Source: Deltaproteobacteria bacterium
GTDB taxonomy: Bacteria; Desulfobacterota; Binatia; UBA12015
Assembly (NCBI GenBank): GCA_016874715.1
Contig: VGTK01000029.1
Span: forward strand, 1 to 42,297
Length of the DNA stretch: 42,297 nt
Direction: 5' to 3'
Shown here: piece by piece, positions 1 through 10,200 of the stretch
Numbering within the stretch: the first letter of the stretch is position 1
Layout: each line of letters opens with the position of its first letter
Program-made: the position numbers and the translations under genes
The notes under the pieces: generated by a model
The model's input: the letters and a program-made list of their open reading frames with translations, nothing else
The model's database searches: none
What the model was told of the DNA's origin: nothing

Positions 1-1
1 C

Positions 2-1369
2 GCGTGGGCGAGCGTCGTCGCCACCGCGGTCGCCACGGCGGTGGCCGGCGCGTGGCTCGCGCACGCCGCGGGGCGGGTGGACGGACGCGCGGCGCTCATG
101 GGGCTGACGATCCTGCACCAGGTCGCGGCGTCCTTGTGGGTCGGCGGACTCGTGCACCTCGGGGCCACGTGGCGCCTGGGACGCGAGGACGGCGTCGTCG
201 CAGCGCTCCGGCCGCCCATGCTGGCGCGCTTCTCGAGCCTCGCGGTGGCGTCCGTCGTGGCGCTGGTCGCGTTCGCGCTGCCACTCGCGTGGCGCAACGT
301 GGGGACGTGGAACGGCCTGGTGGGAACCGCCTACGGCTCGCTGGTGCTCACGAAGGTCGGGCTCCTCGTCGCCGCCCTCGTCCTCGCCGCGGGCAACCAC
401 CTCGCGGTGCGGGCGTACCGGCGGCGGCGCGAGCGCGACGGCCTCGAGACGCGCGTCCCGTTCCTGCTCGAGGCCGAGACCACCATCGCCATCGTGTTGC
501 TGTTCACCGCGGCGAGCCTGTCGTCGCAGCCGCCGGCGCGCGACGTGGCCGATCACGCGACGGTGGCGGAGGTCGCGGAGGTCTTCCGTCCGAAGCTGCC
601 GGCGCTGCGCACGCCGTCGGTCGAGACCATGAAGCAGACCTCGACCGCGACCGATCCCTACGCGGCGGTCGGCGGCGAGCGGACCTACGCGTCGTACTCG
701 TGGTCGAACTTCAGCCACAATGCGGCCGGCATTCTCCTGCTGGCGATGAGCGTCGTGGCGCTGGGCGCGAACCTCGGCCGGCGCTGGGCGCGCAACTGGC
801 CGGTCGGGCTGGTCGCGCTGGGCGTGTTCGTGTTCCTGCGCTCGATGGCGGTGGACGGCATCTGGCCGTTCGGCACGCGCGACTTCTGGGCATCGACGCT
901 CGGCAGCGCGGAGGACCTGCAGCACCGCCTCGCCGGCATCCTCGCGATCACGCTCGGCGCAGTCGAGTGGCGCGCGCGCCGCGCGGGCACGGCGTCGCGG
1001 CTCGCCTACGTGTTCCCGTTCCTCGCCACGGCGGGCGGGCTCCTGCTGCTCGTGCACTCGCACGTCGCCTTCGAGCAGAAGAGCAGCTTCCTGATCCAGG
1101 TCACGCACACGACGATGGGTGCGCTCGCCGTTCTGCTCGCGTGCGGGCGGCTGCTCGAGCTGCGTCTCGCGGGACCGCTGGGGCGCGTCGCGGGTGTCGG
1201 CTCGACGGTCGCGATGCTGCTGATCGCGTTCGTGCTGATCTTCTACCGCGAGGCGAACATCGTGATCCCGAAGGAGGCGGAGGCGGCGGTGATCGCGCCG
1301 GTGCGTGCGGCCGAGGCCGGAGACGCCGCGCCGGGCGTGCCGGGCTCGGCGGGCGCGGAGGCGCCGTGA
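2..1369 (+). CDS. CopD-domain copper-resistance-like integral membrane protein, 5' end outside window
   Basis: The reading frame is open to the left edge, so the protein is incomplete at its N-terminus; the first possible internal start is the GTG at 41. It is a multi-spanning membrane protein. A segment at about nt 112-165 reads LHQVAASLWVGGLVHL, the His/Trp/Gly-Gly pattern typical of CopD (PF05425) domains, which are thought to move copper across the inner membrane. More helices follow, with further His residues (SHNAAG, VHSHVAF, VTHTT) that could bind metal. The C-terminus is an Ala/Glu-rich tail. It ends in TGA, overlapped by the GTG of the acyltransferase remnant, so the two were probably co-transcribed. 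The family assignment rests on the motif and topology; copper specificity is inferred. Confidence 0.7.
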   Translation, partial: AWASVVATAVATAVAGAWLAHAAGRVDGRAALMGLTILHQVAASLWVGGLVHLGATWRLGREDGVVAALRPPMLARFSSLAVASVVALVAFALPLAWRNVGTWNGLVGTAYGSLVLTKVGLLVAALVLAAGNHLAVRAYRRRRERDGLETRVPFLLEAETTIAIVLLFTAASLSSQPPARDVADHATVAEVAEVFRPKLPALRTPSVETMKQTSTATDPYAAVGGERTYASYSWSNFSHNAAGILLLAMSVVALGANLGRRWARNWPVGLVALGVFVFLRSMAVDGIWPFGTRDFWASTLGSAEDLQHRLAGILAITLGAVEWRARRAGTASRLAYVFPFLATAGGLLLLVHSHVAFEQKSSFLIQVTHTTMGALAVLLACGRLLELRLAGPLGRVAGVGSTVAMLLIAFVLIFYREANIVIPKEAEAAVIAPVRAAEAGDAAPGVPGSAGAEAP

Positions 1370-1566
1370 GCGAGGCGCCTTCGCCGGGCCACCGTCCCAC
1401 CGCGCAGGATCTCGCGGTCGCGCGCGTGCCGATCGAGCCGTGGCGGCTGCTGACGTCGCCCGTCCCTCCGGGGGTCGAGAACGTGCCGACGGACCGCCCG
1501 GCTCTCCTCGTCGTCAACCACACGCCGCTGAGCGTGCTCGAGGTGCCGCTGATGGTGCTCGCATGA
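1366..1566 (+). pseudogene. N-terminal remnant of a PlsC-like acyltransferase (66 aa)
   Basis: The frame starts at GTG 1366, overlapping the preceding stop, and encodes 66 residues. The last third, RPALLVVNHTPLSVLEVPLM, looks like acyltransferase block I (the NH-containing catalytic motif) of lysophospholipid-acyltransferase-like proteins. These normally run past 250 residues. Here a TGA stops the frame just after the motif, and no continuation is visible in another frame. The next gene begins within this stop (ATGA at 1563), so the fragment may still be translated as a coupling leader. I infer a deletion that fused the start of an acyltransferase to the next gene. The family assignment rests on one motif. 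Confidence 0.5.
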
Positions 1567-2087
1567 GCCGGATCGCAGGAAATCGTCGTTCGCCAGCACA
1601 CCGCGCCGTGTGGGCGATTCTCGTTCTGGTCGCATGCGCGGCGTTCGGTGGGCCGTCGCGCCCGGCCCACGCCCGCGTGCGCCAGACGATCATGCTGCGC
1701 ATCGAGGGCTTTCTCGACGCGGCGCCCGAGGGCGTGCGGCCGCAGCGCAAGATCCAGGTGCGCATCGGCCGAGACGCGACGCGCTCGCTCGCGGTGACCA
1801 GGCTCGCCAATCAGGGTGCGGGCCCGCACGGCCAGACGATCCTCGGCGAGGTGGCGCGCTACCGTCCGGCCTTCCGCCTGGTCGGTGACGATGCGCTCGT
1901 CGCGAAGCTTGCCGGTGCACCGCCGGGTGCGCGCGTGACGCTCACGGGCAACCTGTCGAGCGGCCGCAACGTCCTGCTCACGAGCGCCGACGTCGAGCCC
2001 GTCGCGGTGCCGCCCCCTGCCGCGGCGGCGTCGCCCGGCGCCGGCGCATCACCCGACGCGGCGGCGTCACCCGGCGACGGCGGCTGA
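1563..2087 (+). CDS. Small secreted protein of unknown function with an Ala/Ser/Pro tail
   Basis: This is a 174-residue ORF starting at an ATG that overlaps the previous stop as ATGA. The N-terminus has basic residues, then a hydrophobic stretch (AVWAILVLVACAAFGG) and a small-residue site near AHA, consistent with a Sec signal peptide. The mature part is a single domain of about 110 residues ending in beta-type segments such as RVTLTGNLSSGRNVLLTSADV. It closes with a low-complexity tail built from SPGAGASPDAAASPG. I do not recognise the family. The 3' end runs 21 bases into the end of the convergent glycosidase gene. Confidence 0.6.
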   Translation: MSRIAGNRRSPAHRAVWAILVLVACAAFGGPSRPAHARVRQTIMLRIEGFLDAAPEGVRPQRKIQVRIGRDATRSLAVTRLANQGAGPHGQTILGEVARYRPAFRLVGDDALVAKLAGAPPGARVTLTGNLSSGRNVLLTSADVEPVAVPPPAAAASPGAGASPDAAASPGDGG

Positions 2088-5000
2088 CGTGCGGAGCCGC
2101 ACCGTCGCGCGGCCGTGTACGGTGACCCCGTTCGGATCCGTCACGGCGAGCGGCGAGCCGTCGATCTCGGCCGCGACCAGACGTCCGGGCAGCGGCGCAC
2201 GGAGCACGAATCCGCCCGGTGGTGCTGCGTCGCCGCGCAGCACGATCTCGATCGTGTCGGTCGCGGTGTGCCGCAGCGTGTACGCGAGAGAACCCCAGTA
2301 CGTCGCGAGCCCGTCGACGACCACGTCGCCCTCTTCGAGCCACGCGAGCGGCACACCGTGCGCGAGGACGAGAGCCTCGTCCGCCATGCGCTCCCACGCG
2401 AGCATGGTCCGGAACGCGAGCGCCCACTCCGCGGCGATCCAGGCGTGCGGCACGTCGCCGATGTGGCCCGGGCTGCGCGGGTCCCGCCAGGTGATCTCGG
2501 GCCACTGGCCCCACGCGGACGGACGCCGGTCCTGCAGGAGGAACTCGGCGAGCTCGCTCGCCGCGGCGCGCTCGCCGAGCTGCACCAGCGCACCGACGAT
2601 GCGCACCTCGTACGCCGTGTAGTTCTTCCACGGCATCGCACCGTCGCGCCGGCGGCGGAATCCGTCGAGGTACTGCGCGTACGTCGCGTGCAGCGCGTCC
2701 ACCGGCAGGAGCGGCGTCTCGCCGAGCAGCGAGATCGCATTCGACGTCGCGGTCGGGTCGAAGTCCGCCCACTCGACCGAACCCGGCACGTAGGCGATGC
2801 CGCGCGTCGCGATGGTCGTCTCGAGGGACGCGCGCACGTCCTCGCGCATCGCGTCGCGCTGCGCGAGGAACGCCCGTGCCTGCGCCGCGTCGCCCCGTGC
2901 GGACGCGAGGAAGGCCGCGTCACCGAACGCGCGCACCGCCCAGAAGTCGTCCCAGTACGAGTGCACCGGGTGCGCGAGGTAGCCCTCGTGGCTCGCCGAC
3001 TCGGGCAGAAGCCCGCGGAACGCGCGCTTCTCCGGCATGTCGTATGCCGCGTCGAGACGCTCGCCGCGCAGCCGCTCGATGCACGCGCAGGCGCGCAGCA
3101 CGTGCGGCCAGTGCGCGTCGAGAAACGCCCGGTCGCCGCCGAAGCGGAAGCACTCGGCGATCGCGAACACGAGCTGGCCGTGGCTGTCGTGCTCGACCAG
3201 CCAGTCCGGTCCGCTGCGGTCGACGCAGCAGGGCACCAAGCCGTCGTCCTTCTGGAACGGTGCGTACCAGCGCACGAAGTCCTGCGCCTCGCGGACCCGC
3301 CCGACGCGCAGCAGTGCCGAGGCCATGATCGCGCCGTCGCGGATCCAGGAGCGCGTGTAGCGTCGCGGTCCGGGCTGCAGCGCCGGTCCATCGCGCTCGA
3401 CCAGGACGTGCGCGATCGCGGTGCGCAGCGCGTTCGCGTGATCCCGGAAGCGTCCGGGGAGCGTGATCGCGACCCCGCCGAGCAGCTCGCGCCACTCCGC
3501 GAGCGCGCTGTCGTTCGCCGCGTCGCCGCGCGTGCCGGCGGGAAGCTCGCTCGGCGCTCCCGAGGCGATGGTGCCGAAGGGAATCGCCAGGTGCACCTCG
3601 CGCGCGCCACGCGGCGGCAGGTCGAGGTCGAAGCGCAGCGCGCCCGACGCGTAGCCGAAGGCATCCTCGACGCTGGTGCGGGGCGGCACGTCGCCGGCGC
3701 GCAGGTGGACGGCGATCTCGCCCTGGTCGAACGTCGCGGCGCCGGCCGCGTCGGCGGGATCGAGCGCCAGCACGGTGCGCTCGCCGTCGATCGTCAAGCC
3801 ACGCGGCGATGCGTCGATCGTACGGATCGTGCGCATCCCGCCGAGCTCGCCGAACGACTGCCACGGCGGCGTCACCTGGAACGGTACGCACGCGGCGAAG
3901 AGCCGCGCCGTGCGGGCTGCGTCGCCGGCGTTCTCGACGCGGTAGCGGACGAAGAGCACCGCGTGCCCGGCGACGTGCGTGGCGTACGCCGTGGTGTGCA
4001 GCACGAGACCCCGCACGTGCCACACCGAGGACGGGATCGGCAGGCAGTCGTCGGCGAGCTGCTGCACGACCTCGGCGTCGGCCCAGGTGGCGAGCGTGCC
4101 GTCGATCAGCAGGAACGGCTCGAGGGAGAACGTGCCGCGATCGACCTCGACGAGACCCTCCTCGTTCATCAGCGCACAGCTGGCACCGCCCGAGATGCCC
4201 ACCGGCGTCCAGTAGCTCTGCTCGCCCGTCAGGTAGCGCGGGTGGTCGCCGCGCGGGCTGTCGGCCGCGACGGCACGGAAGAGCGTGTCCATCGAGCGCG
4301 AGAACTCGAACGGGCGCACCTCGATGCGCGCGATGCCGAAGCCGCGGCCCGCGGCGCTCACGTCGAGCCGGAGCCGCAGGAAGCGGGCGCTGGTGCGAGG
4401 CATCGGGATGAAGCCCGTCGCCGCGTCGGCGTGGCTCGTGACGTGCACCGTGCGCCACGTGGCGGCGTCGTCCGACACGTCGACGGCGAAGGCGCTCGCG
4501 CGCCCGCCGTCCGCCCAGCGCACGACGAGCCCGCCGTACTCGCGCTCGGCGGTGAAGTCGACGTCGAGCACCTGCGGCGTGTCGTCGGCGCTGCGCCAGC
4601 CGTGTCCGGGCGAGTCCGCGAAGAGCTGCGTCGCGTCGTGACCCGGAGCCGCGCTCGACGCGCGGACCACGGGTGGCACGCGCACCGTGTGGTCCGCGAG
4701 GACCAGGTTCGCGATCGACAGGACGCCCTTGCCGCCGGGCCCGGCCGCGAGCGCGATCTCGATCGCGCCGACCTCGGTCATCGCACCGCCGCCCTGCGGC
4801 CCCCAGGCGAACTCGAGCTCGCGGCTGCGGATCACCAGCGGCGTCCAGTCCGGCGGCAGCGCGAAGTCCTCGAGCTTGTACCACCACACGTTCTCGCCGG
4901 ACGGGTCCGCGAGCTTGATCTCCAGGCGGTTCCGCGGGCCGCTGCCGCGCAGGTCGAGGCGCAGCGCCCAGACCTCGGGCAGCGTCACGCGCAGCTCGCG

Positions 5001-5219
5001 GCGTGCGACCACGAAGCCGCCGCCGCCGGCGAAGTCCCAGTCGAGCCGCAGGACACCGGCGTCTCGTGGTCCGGGCTCGCGCGTGACGTCGAGTCTCGCG
5101 AGCCCGGACGCGACGGGCAGCCATCGCGAGACATCGGAGAAGTCGTCGAGCTGCTGTTCCGCCATTGCGCCGTCGAGCTGCTGTTCCGCCATTGCGCCGT
5201 CGAGCTGCTGTTCCGCCAT
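2067..5219 (-). CDS. Discoidin-domain six-hairpin glycosidase-like protein (1050 aa)
   Basis: This large protein has several regions. After the repeated N-terminus (residues 1-27) comes a beta-rich domain (about 30-175), then an F5/8-type-C/discoidin-like carbohydrate-binding region (about 180-300). A further beta-sandwich leads into an alpha/alpha-barrel (about 600-960) with patterns typical of six-hairpin glycosidases, such as YTRSWIRDGAIMASALL, KDDGLVPC, LVEHDSHGQLVF and PWKNYTAYEVRIVGAL. No signal peptide is visible, so it is probably cytoplasmic. It lies divergently from the transporter/GH94 pair, which suggests joint work on a glucan or oligosaccharide. The start is ambiguous: three tandem 27-bp repeats each supply an in-frame ATG (5219, 5192, 5165), none with a clear ribosome site. 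Substrate and mechanism cannot be told from the sequence. Confidence 0.75.
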   Translation of the reverse strand: MAEQQLDGAMAEQQLDGAMAEQQLDDFSDVSRWLPVASGLARLDVTREPGPRDAGVLRLDWDFAGGGGFVVARRELRVTLPEVWALRLDLRGSGPRNRLEIKLADPSGENVWWYKLEDFALPPDWTPLVIRSRELEFAWGPQGGGAMTEVGAIEIALAAGPGGKGVLSIANLVLADHTVRVPPVVRASSAAPGHDATQLFADSPGHGWRSADDTPQVLDVDFTAEREYGGLVVRWADGGRASAFAVDVSDDAATWRTVHVTSHADAATGFIPMPRTSARFLRLRLDVSAAGRGFGIARIEVRPFEFSRSMDTLFRAVAADSPRGDHPRYLTGEQSYWTPVGISGGASCALMNEEGLVEVDRGTFSLEPFLLIDGTLATWADAEVVQQLADDCLPIPSSVWHVRGLVLHTTAYATHVAGHAVLFVRYRVENAGDAARTARLFAACVPFQVTPPWQSFGELGGMRTIRTIDASPRGLTIDGERTVLALDPADAAGAATFDQGEIAVHLRAGDVPPRTSVEDAFGYASGALRFDLDLPPRGAREVHLAIPFGTIASGAPSELPAGTRGDAANDSALAEWRELLGGVAITLPGRFRDHANALRTAIAHVLVERDGPALQPGPRRYTRSWIRDGAIMASALLRVGRVREAQDFVRWYAPFQKDDGLVPCCVDRSGPDWLVEHDSHGQLVFAIAECFRFGGDRAFLDAHWPHVLRACACIERLRGERLDAAYDMPEKRAFRGLLPESASHEGYLAHPVHSYWDDFWAVRAFGDAAFLASARGDAAQARAFLAQRDAMREDVRASLETTIATRGIAYVPGSVEWADFDPTATSNAISLLGETPLLPVDALHATYAQYLDGFRRRRDGAMPWKNYTAYEVRIVGALVQLGERAAASELAEFLLQDRRPSAWGQWPEITWRDPRSPGHIGDVPHAWIAAEWALAFRTMLAWERMADEALVLAHGVPLAWLEEGDVVVDGLATYWGSLAYTLRHTATDTIEIVLRGDAAPPGGFVLRAPLPGRLVAAEIDGSPLAVTDPNGVTVHGRATVRLRTSAAVAG

Positions 5220-5221
5220 TG
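5144..5221. repeat. Three 27-bp tandem repeats that duplicate the start codon of the glycosidase gene
   Basis: Three near-identical units begin at 5144, 5171 and 5198. On the minus strand they encode MAEQQLDGA, MAEQQLDGA and MAEQQLDDF. The period is 9 codons, so gain or loss of a copy keeps the frame and only changes the number of start codons and the N-terminal length. Confidence 0.9.
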
Positions 5222-5531
5222 CTCAGTGTGCCTCGGCGCGGAGCACGCCGCGCGACCAGGGCACGACTAGATCAGCCGCGGGGGGCGAGCAACCGGCCGG
5301 CTGCGGCCGGACGGCGCGGGGTCGACGGGCGCTCTCGATCGCGGACCATGGATTCACGGGTCGTCGGGGTCGACTGCGCGCGATCCGGCAAGGTGCCCAG
5401 GGGGGCCGGGCTGATCCGTGGCGAGGCCGCAGGTCCCCGGCGGCCGACACCGTCCCGGCGGCTTGCGTTCGCGGGCCGGTCCACGATTGTTCTCGTTGCG
5501 AGCCCGCGCCGGACGTGCGGGCGGGAGAACC
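5220..5531. other. Divergent intergenic region between glycosidase and transporter
   Basis: These 312 bases hold no convincing gene. They should contain promoters for both directions. The only specific element I can point to is the promoter-like pair at 5463-5490 facing the transporter. Confidence 0.5.
5463..5490 (+). promoter_or_regulatory. Promoter-like pair TTGCGT-N16-GATTGT before the transporter
   Basis: A -35-like TTGCGT (5463-5468) and a -10-like GATTGT (5485-5490) are 16 bases apart, about 40 bases before the ATG at 5532. Similar TTGC-N16 pairs occur before the DUF2256 gene and the aldehyde dehydrogenase. Match to consensus is only partial. Confidence 0.3.
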
Positions 5532-7292
5532 ATGAGCAGCAGCCCCAGCTCGGGAGACGCGCAGATCAGCATCGATACCTGGCGCCGCTTCGTCGGCGCG
5601 GTGCGGAGCTTCGCGACCTGCGAGGTGCGCGACCGGGCCGGCCTGCTCGCCGGGCTGCTGCTCTCGCTGCTGTTGGGCATCAACGGACTGAACGTCGTGA
5701 ACTCGTGCGTCGGGCGCGATTTCATGACGGCGATCGAGCACCGCGACCGTCCGGGCTTCGCGCGGTAGGCGATCCTCTACGTGCTCGTGTTCGGTGCCTC
5801 GACCGTAACCGCGGTGCTGTTCCGCTTCTGCGAGGAGCGCCTCGGGCTGCTGTGGCGCGAGTGGCTGACGCGCCGGTCGGTGCGCGGGTACCTCGCCGAC
5901 CGCGCCTTCCACCGCCTGGGCCTGCCCGGCGGGCTCGCGAACCGGGACCAGCGCATCGCCGAGGACGTGCGGACGTTCGTCACCATGACGCTCTCGCTGT
6001 GCCTGATGCTGCTCAACGGAACGGTCACGGTGCTCGCGTTCTCGGGCGTGCTGTGGTCGATCAGCCCGACGCTGTTCTTCGTCGGGATCCTCTATGCCGC
6101 GGCGGGATCGGGGATGACGGTGCTGCTCGGGCGGCGCCTGGTATCGCTCAACTACCGGCAGTCGGACTGCGAGGCGGACTTCCGCGCCGAGCTGATCCAC
6201 GTGCGCGAGACCGCGGAGTCGGTCGCCCTGCTGCACCGCGAGCGTTTCCTCGAGGGACGCCTCATGTCCCGCATCGACGCGGTGGTCGCGAACCTCGAGC
6301 ACATCATCGCCGTGAACCGGAACCTCGGCTTCTTCACCACCGGCTACAACTACCTGATCCAGAGCATCCCGGCGCTGATCGTGGCACCGCTGTTCATCGC
6401 CGGCGAGACGCAGTTCGGCACGATCACACAGTCGGCGATGGCGTTTTCGCAGCTGCTGGGGGCGTTCTCGCTCGTCGTCACGCAGTTCGGCGTGATCTCG
6501 TCGTACGCGGCGGTGCTGGCGCGCCTCGACGCGCTCGCCGGCGCGATGCAGGCGCCGCCCGCGGGCGCGGGCACCGTGCGCATCGTCGAGGTCGGCGACT
6601 GCGTCGCCTACGAGCACGTGACGCTGCGCGCATCGCGCGACGCGCGCGTGCTGGGGGAGGACTTGACGGTCACGATTCCCGGCGGCACGCGCGTGCTGGT
6701 GCGCAGCGCCGACAGCGCCGCGCGCGCGGCGCTCGTCGAGGCGACGGCGGGCATGTGGCCGGACGGCAGCGGCGCGATCGCCCGCCCGCCGCTCGGCGAG
6801 ATCGCGTTCCTGCCCGAGCGTCCGTTCGTGCCGGCGGGTACGCTGCGCGAGGTGCTGCTCGGCAACGGCGACGGCACGGCCGCCACGACGGCGAGCGACG
6901 GCGACGTGCGCCGCGTGCTCGAGGTGCTGGGGATCGACGAGATCGCGCAGCGCAGCGGCGGGCTGGACGGCGAGGAGGACTGGACCGACGTGCTGTCGCT
7001 GCGCGAGCAGCAGCTGCTGTCGATCGCGCGCGTCGTGCTCACGCGGCCGAGCTTCGTGTTTCTCGATCACCCCGGCCGCACGCTCGACGCCGAGCGCATC
7101 GACCGGGCGCTGAGCGCGCTGTGCGCCTGCCGGACCACGTGCGTGACCGTCGCGAGCGCCGAGGACGAGACCGAGCACCGCGGCCACTACGACGCGCTGC
7201 TCCAGATCGGGGAGATCGGCCGCTGGATCTGGAAGCCGATTCGTGAGGGAAGGATCGTCGAACAGGAGGCGCCGCGCGCGAGCTTGCCATGA
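5532..7292 (+). CDS. SbmA/YddA-type ABC transporter (permease plus degenerate ATPase) with an in-frame TAG
   Basis: One frame runs from ATG 5532 (GGGAGAACC upstream) to 7292, broken only by TAG at 5766-5768 (codon 79). The residues on both sides, NSCVGRDFMTAIEHRDRPGF before and LYVLVFGASTVTAVLF after, read as one continuous SbmA/BacA-like permease. The TAG sits where CAG (Gln) would fit (FAR-x-AILY). The downstream part has VLWSISPTLFFV and NRNLGFFTTGYNYL, typical of YddA-like transporters. The ATPase domain is degenerate. The Walker A position reads SADSAARA (residues 392-399), the signature reads LSLREQQ, and His513 replaces the catalytic Glu after Walker B (FVFLDH). The stop overlaps the next ATG. 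A nonsense mutation, a base error or readthrough are all possible; translation could also restart at GTG 5781. Confidence 0.75.
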
Positions 7293-10200
7293 CGAACGAG
7301 AACAACGTCCCCGCGGGGCCGCTGCGGATCGAGAGTCCGTCCGGTCTGTCGTTCGAGGTCAACCGTAACGGCTCCATGCGCCGCATGGGCTTTCGCGACC
7401 TCGTGCTGAACCTCTTTCCCGGCAACGAGATCGAGGGCGGCCCGGCCAACCTGTGGCTGCGCCGCCACGGCGCGGGCGGGATCGAGGCCGTGCCGCTGCT
7501 CGGGCCGAAGAGCGCCGGTGCGGTGTGCGTGGACGCGTCGGGCGTGACGGTGCGCGGCGCGTGGAGCGGCATCCGCTTCGTGGCGGCCCTGGTCCTCGCC
7601 AAGGACGCGCCGGCCTGGTTCTGGCACGTGCGCCTCGACAACGCGGGCACGTCGCCGGTCCGCGTCGACCTGGTTCACGCGCAGGACGTGGCGCTCGCCG
7701 CCTACGCGGCGATCCGCATGAACGAGTACTACGTGAGCCAGTACCTCGATCACCAGCCGCTGGCGCACGCGCGGTGCGGCACGGTCATCGCGGTGCGTCA
7801 GAACCTGGCGATGGGCGGCCGCTACCCGTGGGCGCTGTTCGGTGCGCTCGGGCGCACCGTCGCGTACGCGACCGACGCGCTGCAGCTGCACGGGCTCGCG
7901 ACGCGCGCCGGCGCGCCGCCCGCGGCGCTGGCGAGCGAGCTGCCGGGCGAGCGCCTGCAGCACGAGCACGCGATGGTCTGCCTGCAGGACGAGGCGATCG
8001 AGCTGGCACCGGGCGCGTCGGCCGAGCAGGGCTTCTTCGGGTGGCTCGAGCCGGATCATCCAGCCGCGACCAGCGACGCGGACGTCGCGTGCGTCGGGCG
8101 GGCGCTCGCGCTGCCGGAGGCGAAGGCGCCCGACTGGGCGAAGCTGGCCACGAGCGGGGCCGCCCCCGTCGCGACCACGTTCTCGACCGCGGCGCTGCTC
8201 GAGGGCGACCCGCTCGACGAGGCCGAGCTGCGCGCGCTCTATCCCGGCGAGTGGCGCGAGGTGGAGCGGGCGAGCGACGGTACGCTGCTGTCGTTCTTTA
8301 CCGGTGCTGCGACGCACGTCGTCCTGCCGGAGAAGGAGCGGCGGAGCCTGCGCCCGCACGGGCAGGTCCTGCGCACCGGCGATCGGCTCGAGCCCGACGA
8401 GGCGTCGCTGACGACGACGGTGTGGATGGACGGCGTGTTCCACTCGCTGGTCACGCAGGGGCACGTGAACATCAACCGCACCCTGTCGACGGTGCGCTCG
8501 TACCTCGGGTTGTTCCGCACCGGCGGGCTGCGCGTGTTCGCCGACGTCGCGAGCGGGCTCAAGCTGCTCGGCGCGCCGTCGGTGTTCGACATGTCGCCGG
8601 GCAGCGCGCGCTGGGTGTACGCGGTCGCGGGCAACCTGATCCGCGTCGAGAGCGTCGCCGCGACCGACCGGCACGAGCTGGCGCTGCGCATCGAGGTGCT
8701 CAAGGGCCCGGAGCGGCGCTTCGTCGTCACGCTCCACGTCGCGATCGGCGGCGACGACGGGCTCGATGCGAAGGGCGTCACGTACGAGCGCGACGGCGAC
8801 GCGGTGCTGGTGCGCACGATCCCCGAGACCGAGCTCGGCTGGCGCTTCCCGCAGGGCTTCCTGCGGATCGCGCCGGATGCCGGAACCGCGCTCGCGGGCG
8901 TGGCGAACGACGCGGCGCTGTTCGCCGACGGGCGCTCGCGCGGCGAGCCCTTTCTCGTGCTCGACACCGCACCGGCGCGCGCGGTCGGGCTGCGCATCAC
9001 CGGCGGCCTGATCCCGGAGGCTGCCACGACGTCCGGCAGCGCAGCGAAGACCGGCAACGCGGCGTCCGATCGCGCCGCCGAGGACGCGCACTGGCACGCG
9101 CTCGCCGGAGCCACCACGCTGCACGCGCCGCCGGCGGGCGAGGGCGCGAGCGTCACCCGCCTGCACGAGATCCTGCCGTGGTTCGCGCACGACGCCATGA
9201 TCCACTTCCTCGCGCCGCGCGGCCTCGAGCAGTACTCGGGCGGCGGCTGGGGCACGCGCGACGTGACGCAGGGGCCGGTCGAGCTGCTGCTCGGGCTGGG
9301 CAAGAGCGAGCCGATGCGCGACCTGCTGCGCCGCGTGTTCATCCAGCAGAACCCGGACGGCGACTGGCCGCAGTGGTTCATGTTCTTCCCGCGCGACCGC
9401 GGCATCCGTCCCGACGACTCGCACGGCGACATCGTTTACTGGCCGTTGCTGGCGCTGGCGCAGTACCTGCTCGCGTCCGACGACGGCGCGTTCCTCGACG
9501 TCGAGCTGCCCTTCTTCCACCCCGACGGCGACGCCAAGGCCGAGAAGACCACGGTGTACGGCCACGTCGAGCGCGCGCTGCAGGTGATCGAGCGCCGGCA
9601 CATCGCCGGCACGAGCCTCGCGGCCTACGGCCACGGCGACTGGAACGACGCGCTGCAGCCGGTCGATCCGGTGATGCGCGAGCGCCTGTGCTCGAGCTGG
9701 ACGGTCACGCTGCAGGTGCAGACGCTCGAGACGCTCGCGAAGGCCCTGCGCCACGTCGGACGCGTCGGGCTCGCTCTGCCGCTCGACGCGCTCGCCCAGG
9801 CGACGCGCGCCGACTTCCAGCGGCTGCTGCTGCCCGACGGCATCCTCGCCGGCTTCGCGTGGTTCCACGAGGACGGCCGCGTCGACTACCTGGCGCACCC
9901 GAGCGATCGCACGACCGGGCTCGCGTACTCGCTGCTGCCGATCATCCACGCGATCATCAACGAGCTGCTGACGCCCGAGCAGGCCGAGCGACACACGGCG
10001 CTCATCCGCGAGCAGCTCCTCGCCCGCGACGGCGCCCGGCTGTTCGACAAGCCGCCCGTCTACCGCGGCGGCGTGCAGAAGATCTTCCAGCGCGCAGAGA
10101 CCAGCACGTTCTTCGGCCGCGAGATCGGCCTGATGTACACGCACGCCCACCTGCGCTACGCCGAGGCGATGGCGCGCCGCGGCGATGCCGAGGCGTTCTG

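Noticed and set aside
2115..5270. A 1051-residue plus-strand frame opposite the six-hairpin glycosidase
   Set aside because: Its sequence is repetitive Arg/Val/Ala/Glu-rich with no motif, whereas the minus strand shows clear enzyme motifs.
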